64,000 nucleotides of DNA. Source: Austropuccinia psidii. Lineage: Eukaryota > Basidiomycota > Pucciniomycetes > Pucciniales > Sphaerophragmiaceae. The DNA lies in assembly GCA_023105745.1 (NCBI GenBank), contig JALGQZ010000002.1:78509785-78573784 (forward strand), in the 5' to 3' direction. A model generated the notes under the pieces. It was not told the DNA's origin, did no database searches, and saw only the letters and a program-made list of their open reading frames with translations. The translations under genes were made by a program, and so were the position numbers. Positions 1 through 8,469 of this stretch are shown in pieces; the first letter of the stretch is position 1, and the number at the start of each line of letters is the position of its first letter.

Positions 1-384
1 TGTACAGTTTTGTACAAGCCCTCCTACACCTTTGAGGGGTTGTTGGTGGAAAAATGTGGTATAATGATATCTCCTGATTTAGGAGTGCTACGGATGAATA
101 GATGATACCATTGGATAGCTCTACGTTAGAGATTCAAGAAAAAAACCATTCTGGTTGGGGTTTCATGAAATATGTATAAGTTAGATTAGAGGCTAGAATA
201 AGAGTTTTTGCTTATTTGGTCTTAGCTTTGATAGGGCATATCTTTGTCCTTTCTTATTATATTTGAGGAGGTTTCCTCTTTATAATTTACTTGTATTGGC
301 TATATTTGTCCAATACTCCTCATACCATTACTTATGGTATGTTGGATGTCATGCTGGTGCTCTGTTTTGAGTCACAGGCTGACA
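1..384 (-). repeat. 3' LTR of element 1, family LTR-1 (cut by window start)
   Basis: This is the end of an LTR whose other part lies before the window. Read on the plus strand it ends with the terminal motif GGCTGACA. It aligns without gaps to 6003-6386, the matching part of the other LTR of the same element, with only a handful of substitutions, so the two LTRs are close in age. The polypurine tract directly abuts it at 385. Family LTR-1 recurs at 4890-6386, 12567-14060, 21341-22847 and, more diverged, 59499-60863. Confidence 0.9.
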
Positions 385-395
385 TACCCTCCCTC
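385..395 (-). other. Polypurine tract of element 1
   Basis: On the minus strand a purine run (GAGGGAGGGTA) immediately precedes the LTR end TGTCAGCC. The same tract occurs at the same place in element 2 (14061-14071). Such tracts prime plus-strand DNA synthesis in LTR retrotransposons. Confidence 0.75.
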
Positions 396-408
396 CAAAA
401 AAGGCACA

Positions 409-621
409 TCATTGATGAGACTCTTTCGTCCTTATGGAGGCTCTTGATCCTTTCAAAAAAGAATCTTTATCTGAAAAATCATCCAGATTTACCCATTGGT
501 CTTTTTCTGGTGGTTTATTCCTTCTTTCTGTTAAATAATCCCTATTGGAATATCTTTTTATTTGATTGGGGTTGTCAGTTTCAAAGTAGAACTTTCTTTG
601 TTTGTCTTGCCCAATTATCAA
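409..621 (-). pseudogene. Residual C-terminal tail of Pol (element 1)
   Basis: About 70 codons that end in RTKESHQ and contain PPEKDQW. They line up with the last part of element 2 Pol (14085-14486), which has PADKDKW and ends RKAEESHQ. The roughly 1000 residues that should precede this tail (RT, RNase H, integrase) are missing, so the protease is followed almost directly by the chromodomain-like end. There is no start codon of its own. It is the scar of the internal deletion, not an independent gene. Confidence 0.7.
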
Positions 622-1092
622 TTAGCTCTCTAGGGAATTATGTATGCTTATGCCATAGATTCTATGGTACTCTGTACCCATTAAAAATCCATCAAACTTA
701 GCATTTTCAAGTACCACAAATTCAATGTGTAATCTGAGGTTTCCCATTATGTGTGGTATTATAATTATTTTTTGGATTATTTCAAGTGACTTCATTTTGC
801 CTGCAGCACTTTTAAAGCTTCTTGCTTTTGTTAAAAGTATCTCTGCATTCCACATTGGAAAGTGTCTGTCCAAGTATTCTTTGGCTACTACTGAGCAATT
901 TGCTCCTGTGTCAAAAATCAAAGGATGCTTTTTATTTTCAATGTACACATCAAGCTTTGATTTTGCTCCATGAATAAAGGCCATACCAGTTTTGGGTACT
1001 TCCAAATACTCTTTAGCATCAATGGTTCTGCCACTTCTGTCTTCACCATTTTTTGGTTGAATGAGTTCTGGTTTCAAAGAGTTTCCTAGGAC
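622..1092 (-). CDS. Retroelement aspartic protease segment (element 1)
   Basis: An open segment of about 156 codons, in the same frame as Gag and separated from it by a single TAA at 1093-1095. The active-site motif FDTGANCSVV matches the D-T/S-G signature of retropepsin-like proteases, and MGTEYHRIYGI downstream matches MYGM in element 2. The family cleaves the Gag-Pol polyprotein. There is no ATG near its start, so expression would need readthrough of the TAA. Element 2 has no stop at this place, so the TAA is more likely a mutation than programmed recoding. Confidence 0.7.
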   Translation of the reverse strand, partial: VLGNSLKPELIQPKNGEDRSGRTIDAKEYLEVPKTGMAFIHGAKSKLDVYIENKKHPLIFDTGANCSVVAKEYLDRHFPMWNAEILLTKARSFKSAAGKMKSLEIIQKIIIIPHIMGNLRLHIEFVVLENAKFDGFLMGTEYHRIYGISIHNSLES

Positions 1093-3204
1093 TTATTCTG
1101 TTTTCTCATCCTCATACTCTAATAAATATTGCTCAATAGGCTCTGATCCACTGTCTGAATCCTGTCTTAGCCCATTTCCCATGCTTTCAGAGTCAGATTT
1201 GTACTCCATGTGTTCTTCTGCCAACTCTTCCTCTATTGCAAATATTTTCTTTTTTCCCTTGGGACAATTATTTGCATAGTGGTCAGGTGATCCACAGTTA
1301 TGGCATGTGTTCCTTCTCCTTGGTGCTTCTTCACCATTAGTAGGTTTGAGGTCTTTTTCCATGAGTATCTTTGGTTTTTCTCTGCTATCATGTGACCTAT
1401 AGGGTGAGCTACTGCCAATTGATGTCTTTTTCCTGACATCTTGTATGACATTTGCTATGTCATCAATGCTGCTTATTTTGCTGCATCTGCACTTTACTGC
1501 ATGTTCTAAGTCTCCTGGAAGTTTTGTCAGAATCTTATGATTTCTCATCTCTATTGTCATGTTTGAATCAATAGATTTGAGTCTTTTGGTTTGTTTAAGA
1601 CACCATTCATAAGGGTCTTTTTCTGTAGAGTATCTGTCACTCTCAAAAGAGATAGTTTTTTGCCAAATCCAAGTACCATTGCTGTACTTTTGTATTATTT
1701 GGTTTCTCCACCATGGCCAGCTTTTCCTACCATGTATCTCTTTCATTTCAGTGTACCATATATTTGCATGGCCTCTGAATGCAGTGTTGAGTCTTGTGGT
1801 GATCCAGTAGTCTGGTATCTTTGGTACATCAACAAAAAGTCCATTAATATAATCAATAAGCTCCATATGATCATATTCTCCAATTCCTGAGAATTTAGGC
1901 CAATGTACCACATCAGGTAATTGCTTCAATGCTTGTTTCTCAGAGTAACTGAGGTTCTCACCATCTTGGTAGATAGACTCAGACCTTAACTTTGGATCCT
2001 GGGATTCAGGAGCTTGCTTTTCTGATTCTTCCTCTTTTACTTTGGTGATTGGTTTATCATCTTGAGTTGTTTGAGGGAAGAAATTATCTTCTTTTTCCTC
2101 CTTTTTATAGAGAAAATCCACTTCTTTTTCCAGGATTTCCTGTTGATATTGGATATTTCTTAAATCTCTTCTCACAGCTTGTTGTTCCTCTAGTATTGAG
2201 TTCAACTGTTTTTTTTTAGTTTCAAATTCTTCCCAGATTCTGGATAGATTTGTGTTCAAGTCTTCTATGACTGTTTCTTGGAAGGAATTTTCTTCCTTGA
2301 GTGTTTTCATTTCTGAAGTCACTTCTTGAACATGATCATATGTCCAATCCATGAATTTACCCATGTTGGACCATATGAAACTACTACCTCTGGAATCTGT
2401 GGTTTCAAATTTTTGAGGGGGTATTTTGTCATCAATAGGCTTAAGCTGAGGATCAATTGATTCTGAGCTAACACTATTGGTAGGTACAGTGTCTTTTAGG
2501 ATTTGTGTTCCTCTTGGACTAATTTTATTCATTGTTTCATCAAAGGATCTCATTCTATCTTCTCCTTCCTGAAAGAATTCTTGTTTTCTACTAGTGCTCC
2601 ATGTCCTCTGCTGGAAACCACCAGGGATGACTGGAGAGTCCTGGAAATATTGTCCTTTGGATTTCAAGTCCTGTAGCTGTTGGACTGATGTGGGAAAGAT
2701 GGAATTTCTTCTTCCATGCCTTGGTGATCCTGAATCAGATTGGGCTCTTCCATGTGCCAAGAATTCTCTATGGCTTGGATTTCTGTTTGGTTCCCTCTGA
2801 TTCAAGTCTCTTCTGAGAGTATAAAATGGCTGTTGAGATTCCAACTTTTCATTTCTTCCAGAATATTTTGGCAAGTAATAAGATTGACTCATATTTTTTG
2901 CCTCATTATTCCAATTTCCTCCCATGATACTCCCATGGTTAAGGTTTTGTTGTCCATACTCCATGTGGAAAAGTCTTTTAGGAGTACATGAATATGAGTT
3001 ATTTTCCCTGCATCTGTCCAATTTTTTTGTTGGACTGGGCTGAATTTGGTTTGGGGTGGGACTTTGAGCAGGATTTTCCTGATAATAAGTCCTTTGTTGG
3101 TTATTTGATCCAGAAGGGGGTGGCCTTCTCCCTCTGTTTCTTCTTTGCCAGATTTCTGGCTGATTTCTTGGGTATCCAAGATCTCTGAGAAATGGAGTTG
3201 TCAT
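1093..3204 (-). CDS. gag: Gag polyprotein of element 1, intact, 703 aa
   Basis: Structural capsid and nucleocapsid protein of a Ty3/gypsy element; it packages element RNA into particles. The first ATG gives a protein starting MTTPFLRDLG; the matching ATG opens Gag of element 2 (MTPPLLRDLG). Residues 1-260 are polar and disordered (Q/N/R/S-rich). Residues about 295-370 look like a coiled coil. Residues about 440-590 are the conserved Gag core with a W-rich stretch ([14 protein letters not shown]). A CCHC zinc knuckle lies at 634-647 (C-X2-C-X4-H-X4-C), followed by a lysine patch and an acidic tail. The frame is uninterrupted over 2.1 kb, unlike the frameshifted copy in element 2, which is striking for an element without RT. 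Confidence 0.9.
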   Translation of the reverse strand: MTTPFLRDLGYPRNQPEIWQRRNRGRRPPPSGSNNQQRTYYQENPAQSPTPNQIQPSPTKKLDRCRENNSYSCTPKRLFHMEYGQQNLNHGSIMGGNWNNEAKNMSQSYYLPKYSGRNEKLESQQPFYTLRRDLNQREPNRNPSHREFLAHGRAQSDSGSPRHGRRNSIFPTSVQQLQDLKSKGQYFQDSPVIPGGFQQRTWSTSRKQEFFQEGEDRMRSFDETMNKISPRGTQILKDTVPTNSVSSESIDPQLKPIDDKIPPQKFETTDSRGSSFIWSNMGKFMDWTYDHVQEVTSEMKTLKEENSFQETVIEDLNTNLSRIWEEFETKKKQLNSILEEQQAVRRDLRNIQYQQEILEKEVDFLYKKEEKEDNFFPQTTQDDKPITKVKEEESEKQAPESQDPKLRSESIYQDGENLSYSEKQALKQLPDVVHWPKFSGIGEYDHMELIDYINGLFVDVPKIPDYWITTRLNTAFRGHANIWYTEMKEIHGRKSWPWWRNQIIQKYSNGTWIWQKTISFESDRYSTEKDPYEWCLKQTKRLKSIDSNMTIEMRNHKILTKLPGDLEHAVKCRCSKISSIDDIANVIQDVRKKTSIGSSSPYRSHDSREKPKILMEKDLKPTNGEEAPRRRNTCHNCGSPDHYANNCPKGKKKIFAIEEELAEEHMEYKSDSESMGNGLRQDSDSGSEPIEQYLLEYEDEKTE

Positions 3205-3707
3205 GTTAAAAAATGACAAAAGACAAAAATTCTGTATTTTCCAAGGCTTCTTTAACTTTAAAAGGCCCTTGGACTGATTTCTGCTTTATACTCTTTGGCA
3301 ATTTGCTTGGGAGTTGGTACTGCCTCCTTGTCTTTGAGGCTGGTACAGATGAATTTCACTGTGATTTTGTCCCAAATGGAATGTATTTTTTCCACTTTGA
3401 AAGAAAATGGAGAAGGTTTGTAATTCAATTTGAATAAACAAAATTTCCAATTCCTTACTGTTATTTCTTCTGAGTTTGGTTTGATATTTGAGTTTTAATT
3501 ATTTATTATTATTGTTATTTTATTTTTTATTTTTTGAAGAAATAGCAGTTTTGTTTCACTTATTTTTATAAGTAAAGTATTTGATATTAAAAGTTTATAT
3601 TATTAAACTTGAATATTATTGATAAGTTATTTACTTATTGAAATGGAAAAATCAACTGTTAATAGTTACAATTTTTCCTTCTTTAGAGGAAAGAAAAGGG
3701 TCTATAT

Positions 3708-3741
3708 CTTAATCATACAATAATTTTGTTGTATGATTAAG
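3708..3741. other. Perfect 13-bp hairpin in element 1 leader
   Basis: CTTAATCATACAA at 3708-3720 is the exact reverse complement of the 13 bases at 3729-3741, with an 8-base loop between. In leader RNA it would form a stable stem. Confidence 0.65.
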
Positions 3742-3789
3742 TTTTCTTCTGTTGTTGTTTGATTATTTATCAAATAAACCAAATTTCAA

Positions 3790-4624
3790 TCAATTTCCTC
3801 CTCAGTTTAAGAAAGAACAGATTGTATTAAATAATATTGATCTTCAATATTAAAGAATTAGAATAATGATGAACTTATTATTCAAATATTTATTGCTGGT
3901 TTCCCAATAAATATCTTAATTCAAACTAAATTTTACACAAAGTGACAAAAAATAATTATATTTTTATTTGAATATACTATTTTTATATGAGAATATGTTT
4001 GAAAAATTTAATAATAATTACTAATTATTATTATTTTTGTGAAAAATTGATAATAATGACTTATTATTATTAAAATTTATTTATTTATTTATTTATTTAT
4101 TTATTTTTTATTTCAAAAAAAACTTGATGAATTTTTCCTCAACTTGAGTAGAAAAGATTCTTCTTCAATAATATTCAATTTGAATATTAAAGAATTGAAA
4201 TAATAATAAAATTATTATTTAAATATTTATTGTTGGTTTACAATAAATATTGTGATTTAAATTAATTTTACACAATTTGGTAAAAATTAATTATACTTTC
4301 TATTTAAATATACTATTTTTATATAAAAATAAGTTTGAGAAGTTAATAATAATTACTTATTATTATTAAAATTGATGAATTTTCCCTCAACTTGAGTAGA
4401 AAGGATTCTTCTTCAATAATATTCAATTTGAATATTAAAGAATTGAAATAATAATGAAATTATTATTTAAATATTTATTGTTGGTTTACAATAAATATTA
4501 TGATTTAAATTAATTTTACACAATTTGGTAAGAATTAATTATACTTTCTATTTAAATATACTATTTGTATATAAAAATAAGTTTGAGAAGTTAATAATAA
4601 TTACTTATTATTATTAATTTTCGT
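3790..4624. repeat. Three ~250-bp tandem units in element 1 leader
   Basis: Units begin near 3790, 4122 and 4373. The last two are nearly identical with a period of about 248 bp (each has CAACTTGAGTAGAAA followed by a TTCTTCTTCAATAATATTC segment); the first is more diverged. The tandem run lies between the primer-binding site and gag. Confidence 0.7.
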
Positions 4625-4870
4625 GAAAATTGCAATTTAAAGCTTTGAAGAGTATAAATACTCAAAAATAAAAAAAATATATTATTTAATATATTTTGAT
4701 AAAATATAATATATAAAAAATATATATTATATTTTTATAATATAAGAGATGAAAATTAGTTTAAAAATGAAAAAAAACTCGAAATTGTACTTACTTTTAT
4801 AGTAAAAAACCTTCAAAAATAGTGAAAATGATCCAAAAATCGCCAAAATAGGTCCAGAATAGGTTAAAAC

Positions 4871-4886
4871 AACGGCCAGGCCCCCA
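4871..4886 (-). other. Candidate primer-binding site of element 1
   Basis: Three bases inside the LTR end the minus strand reads TGGGGGCCTGGCCGTT. A leading TGG is expected for a site pairing with the CCA end of a tRNA. Element 2 has the same site at 21321-21337 with a difference only near its end. The tRNA was not identified. Confidence 0.6.
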
Positions 4887-4889
4887 AAA

Positions 4890-6386
4890 TGTCAGGGTGA
4901 GTCTATGTAGTAGCTTAAAAATAGTAAATACAAGCTAGCACTATGACTGTGACACACAAAAAATAATTTTTTATAATAGTAAACAGGTTCTACTGTAATA
5001 TGATAACAGTGGTGATGAATCTATTGAGAACCTGGGTTGCAATGATTTAATATCAATTGACTGTGAAAATCACTACAATAATTAATTATTTTAATTATAT
5101 CAATATAATCCTAAGAGTACTACTGGTATAAGACAGTTTTACTACGTAAGGATGTTAATTCATTATAAGATGAGTCTTTTCCAGTGAGGAAAGACCTGCT
5201 TTTATCTCCTCTGAGGACTGTGAAAGACTGGTAGGCTCTTCACACGTCTACAGAGTGAAAATATTCACTCTGGAGGCTGGGTTGTGGTTCTGTACCATCA
5301 ATTCTGACGTCAGCATAGTCAGAATTGTGGTTTTTGGACCACAAATGATCATTCTGGATCAATACAGGGTGAAAAAACTCTTCACAGGCCACGTAAGCAC
5401 CATTGTGACGTGTCCAGAGTGTCTGGATGACTAATATTAGTCATTCTGGGCGGGTTTAAGCTTTAAACAACCATTATTTTAAGTATCAAGCCAGTACTGG
5501 TTGGTACAGGTTTGGTACAGACCAGTATTGGTCAAAATACTTCCAACCAAGATATCTTAGTCAGTTTTTGAGATATCAAGAATCCAAGAGCACAGAATTG
5601 AAGGGCTTAATGAGCTCTTCAATTTGATATGCTTCATGCTTACCCTTCTCTAAGATAGCAAAAGCTATAAGGACTTTAAGTTTTTGGATGTATTTTTGTA
5701 CATCAGTATGAGGCTTTAAAACCTTCCAAGCCAGATATCTTCTCCAATTTAGAAGATATCTGTATTCCAATGATACAGTATTGTAGGGCTTGATTAGATC
5801 TACAGTTTGATATACAACACTTTACAGCTGTATGAATATATTCCAAAGATACAGGGGTTTCTTTATATGGTTAGTTTCAGAAATCCTGTATTTTGAGATG
5901 TAAACCTTTAAACCAAGATCCCTCTGTCAATTTGGAAGATAGAGGGGTCTAAGTTATCTCAAGTTAAAGCTCTCACTCAGACCTTCAATTTGGCTGTACT
6001 TTTGTACAGTTTTGTACAAGCCCTCCTACACCTTTGAGGGGTTGTTGGTGGAAAAATGTGGTATAATGGTATCTCCTGATTTAGGAGTGCTACGGATGAA
6101 TAGATGATACCATTGGATAGCTCTACGTTAGATCTTCAAGAAAAAAACCATTCTGGTTGGGGTTTCATGAAATATGTATAAGTTAGATTAGAGGCTAGAA
6201 TAAGAGTTTTTGCTTATTTGGTCTTATCTTTGATAGGGCATATCTTTGTCCTTTCTTATTATATTTGAGGAGGTTTCCTCTCTATAATTTACTTGTATTG
6301 GCTATATTTGTCCAATACTCCTCATACCATTACTTATGGTATGTTGGATGTCATTCTGGTGCTCTGTTTTGAGTCACAGGCTGACA
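4890..6386 (-). repeat. 5' LTR of element 1, family LTR-1 (1497 bp)
   Basis: A complete LTR running on the plus strand from TGTCAGGGTGAG to CAGGCTGACA. It contains three imperfect ~185-bp units built around hairpins; the clearest hairpin is at 5732-5762 (12-bp perfect stem CAGATATCTTCT). It also has five ACGT-core sites between 5144 and 5411, one of them the full palindrome TGACGTCA at 5305-5312. Its last 384 bases match 1-384. Confidence 0.92.
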
Positions 6387-6643
6387 AGTCTAGTGATGCT
6401 GAGAAATTTCCCTTGAGGAATAAGATTCCCCAAGTTATACCTCCTATTGAGACATCTGGTACTAAGAAAATTACCAAAGTTCTTAAAGAAAGGAAATCAA
6501 GAACCAAGAAAGTGAGGGAATACGTTGTTAGGTACAGTGACCCAACTTGTGAAGATGAATGGTTAGAAGAAAAAAATATACCAGAAGCTACCAAACTCCT
6601 CAGGAGATTCAGAAACACTAAAAACACCAATATTACAAAGTAA
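6387..6643 (+). pseudogene. pol: Pol C-terminus of element 0, cut by element 1
   Basis: About 85 codons ending in TAA. The segment has a basic stretch followed by VREYVVRYSDP, EDEWLEEKNIPEA and LLRRFRNTK. This corresponds position by position to the chromodomain-like tail of element 2 Pol (RQYLVRF, DKWLTEKEIPDG, HLRRFRASRK). The rest of pol lies left of element 1, outside the window. The frame is opposite in strand to element 1, which shows that element 1 inserted into an older plus-strand element. The proposed role of such tails is to guide integration to chromatin (family knowledge). Confidence 0.75.
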
Positions 6644-6654
6644 TATTCTTTTTT

Positions 6655-6666
6655 AGGGGGAGGGAA
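6655..6666 (+). other. Polypurine tract of element 0
   Basis: AGGGGGAGGGAA lies between the stop of the Pol tail and the LTR start TGTGAGCC, the expected place for a polypurine tract. It marks the following LTR as the 3' LTR. Confidence 0.75.
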
Positions 6667-8469
6667 TGTGAGCCTTAGAGGTAATTTCATATACCCAAAA
6701 GACCACAAATACAAAAATAACATATTAATATAAATAAAATAAGTTTATTTATATTATTAAAATAAAAATAAAAATATAAATATAAAATTATATTAAAAAT
6801 AAAAAATTAATTACAATTTAAAAATAAAAATACATTAAATTTTGTAAGTATAAAATTACATTTATACTTGAAAAAATTAAGTAAAAATGAAATTTTAACA
6901 AAATTGTAAAAAAATAAATGAATTTGGAAAAAAGTTAAATAAAAATTATTATAACTTTTTATCCAATAAATAAACATATAAAAATTATTTCACCATTGGA
7001 TTCCTCATAAAAAATCAGGTGGGGTCACCTCTGAGTGAAATTCTTGTAACTCAACTCTAAATAAGCTTAAATTAAGTTTTTAGTATTTTCAATACAAAAG
7101 TTGAAAATCCTCAAAACTTTAATTTAATTCACACCACATGTGGTGTTAACCATCAATTTTTGTGTTAAAATTGAGGTGTTGTGTTTAGTTTAGAATTTAT
7201 GAGGAATTGAAGTATTTTCAATTGAATTCAATTGAAATGTCAAAATGTGCGTGTGTATTACATAAGTAAACTTTGATTTACATATGAGGTGTCAATTATT
7301 ACTGTATTGTACTGTACAATTGAATTGAATTACATATGTAAATTATAAGTATAATACATGATGAGGAAATAAAGGAAAAATAAATTGGAAAGATTAAATT
7401 TGGGGGGGGAAAGGGACTCCAGCTCTAAGGGGGAGTTAGACCCCCAAATTCCTTGCTGACAGGTGTGGGATTTCAAAGTTCATGCAAATGTTCATCACTT
7501 TTGGCCTGGAATTGAGTTACAGGGTCTGTGGACCCAATTGATGATGAGGTTTAGATACCAACTGGGGTAGTTTTAGCTGTTGCCAAGAGGGTAAAACTAC
7601 CCTTAAGATAAAACAATCATAGTAAAAACAGTTTTAACCGGTTTCTACGCCTCTGACACACATTCTGACGTGTTTTGAAGGCTCTAGGCCTGGTATTGCT
7701 ATAGTAATGGCTGATTTAAGGGTCTAAAATGGCTAAAATTGGCTTAAACCAGCCCTTTTTTGGTCTAAACCAGGGTCCAATGATGCCATAATTGGCTTTT
7801 CTGTTGTCAGACTGTTTTTCACGACTGACAAGAGTAAATTTTACTTTTGGAGTAAGAGAATTGATGGCTATAAAAGAATGTCTTCTTTGCCCCACTTTTC
7901 TCTTCATGTTAGAATCTTTTCCTTTTATAATTAGTCTAAACATTGTTAAACCAATCAATAAAAGATTCCAACAACCTTTCTTATATCATTTTAAACCTTT
8001 TAACCACGTGAAAAAATCATTATAATCATTGTTTGTAACCTTTATAATCATTTTTACCCCTGAACCACCCCAAAAGTGAATTAAAGAATCTTTCATCACT
8101 GTAAACTTTGTCACTTTGTTTCCAAATTCACTCTGGTCACTTTTGGGCATGTTTTCTCTTTAATATTCTTTTTAAATACTTTGTTCTTTAATTAATTTCT
8201 CGCAGTTCTTTGCTCAATTAATTCCAATTGAAATTGCTCTTGAACAAATTTCTTTTGTAGCCTTGAAATATCTCTTGTAGAGTATTTTTTGGATAAATTT
8301 TTATAATATTATTGTTTTATACTAATAAAGTTATAAACAATAAAATTGGCGTGTTTTCTCTTAAAAAATAATATTTCATACTATTTTTAATTGATTTTTA
8401 CCTTATACAAATTTTGAGGACAGGAAAAGTACTTGATTTTTAATCAAAGTTTCATATCCACACCTTACA
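6667..8469 (+). repeat. 3' LTR of element 0, family LTR-2 (about 1.8 kb)
   Basis: Starts TGTGAGCCTTAGAGG after the polypurine tract and ends CACCTTACA. It is very AT-rich in its first third. Copies occur at 41039-46867 (inverted and split), 51336-52858 and about 62450-64000. A 77-codon frame at 7792-8025 recurs in the inverted copy, but this is explained by LTR homology and I do not treat it as a gene. Confidence 0.85.

Larger units (their letters stand above)
3205..4889 (-). other. Untranslated leader of element 1
   Basis: This 1.7-kb AT-rich leader lies between the primer-binding site and Gag. It contains a non-ATG reading frame near 3270-3400 (starts VEKIHSIWDK) that resembles the leader frame of element 2, a 13-bp perfect hairpin at 3708-3741, a (TTTA)n run at about 4077-4106, and three imperfect tandem copies of a unit of about 250 bp. 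Confidence 0.7.
1..6386 (-). mobile_element. Element 1: internally deleted Ty3/gypsy retrotransposon
   Basis: A minus-strand LTR retrotransposon with LTRs at 1-384 (partial) and 4890-6386, a primer-binding site next to the second LTR, a polypurine tract next to the first, an intact Gag gene and a protease segment. Pol is missing: after the protease the frame passes directly to about 60 residues matching the C-terminal tail of element 2 Pol. Reverse transcriptase, RNase H and integrase are absent. The element interrupts the pol end of an older plus-strand element at 6387. Its right flank starts AGTCT; the other copy of a target duplication would lie before the window. It could only move with enzymes supplied in trans (inference). 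Confidence 0.88.

Noticed and set aside
6293..6386. Frame joining LTR-1 sequence to the element 0 Pol tail
   Set aside because: The join is an accident of insertion: the first 31 codons are LTR sequence.
7792..8025. 77-codon frame recurring in two LTR-2 copies (also 45581-45775, inverted)
   Set aside because: Similarity is explained by LTR nucleotide homology; a third copy near 63600 is disrupted and no domain or start context supports a protein.
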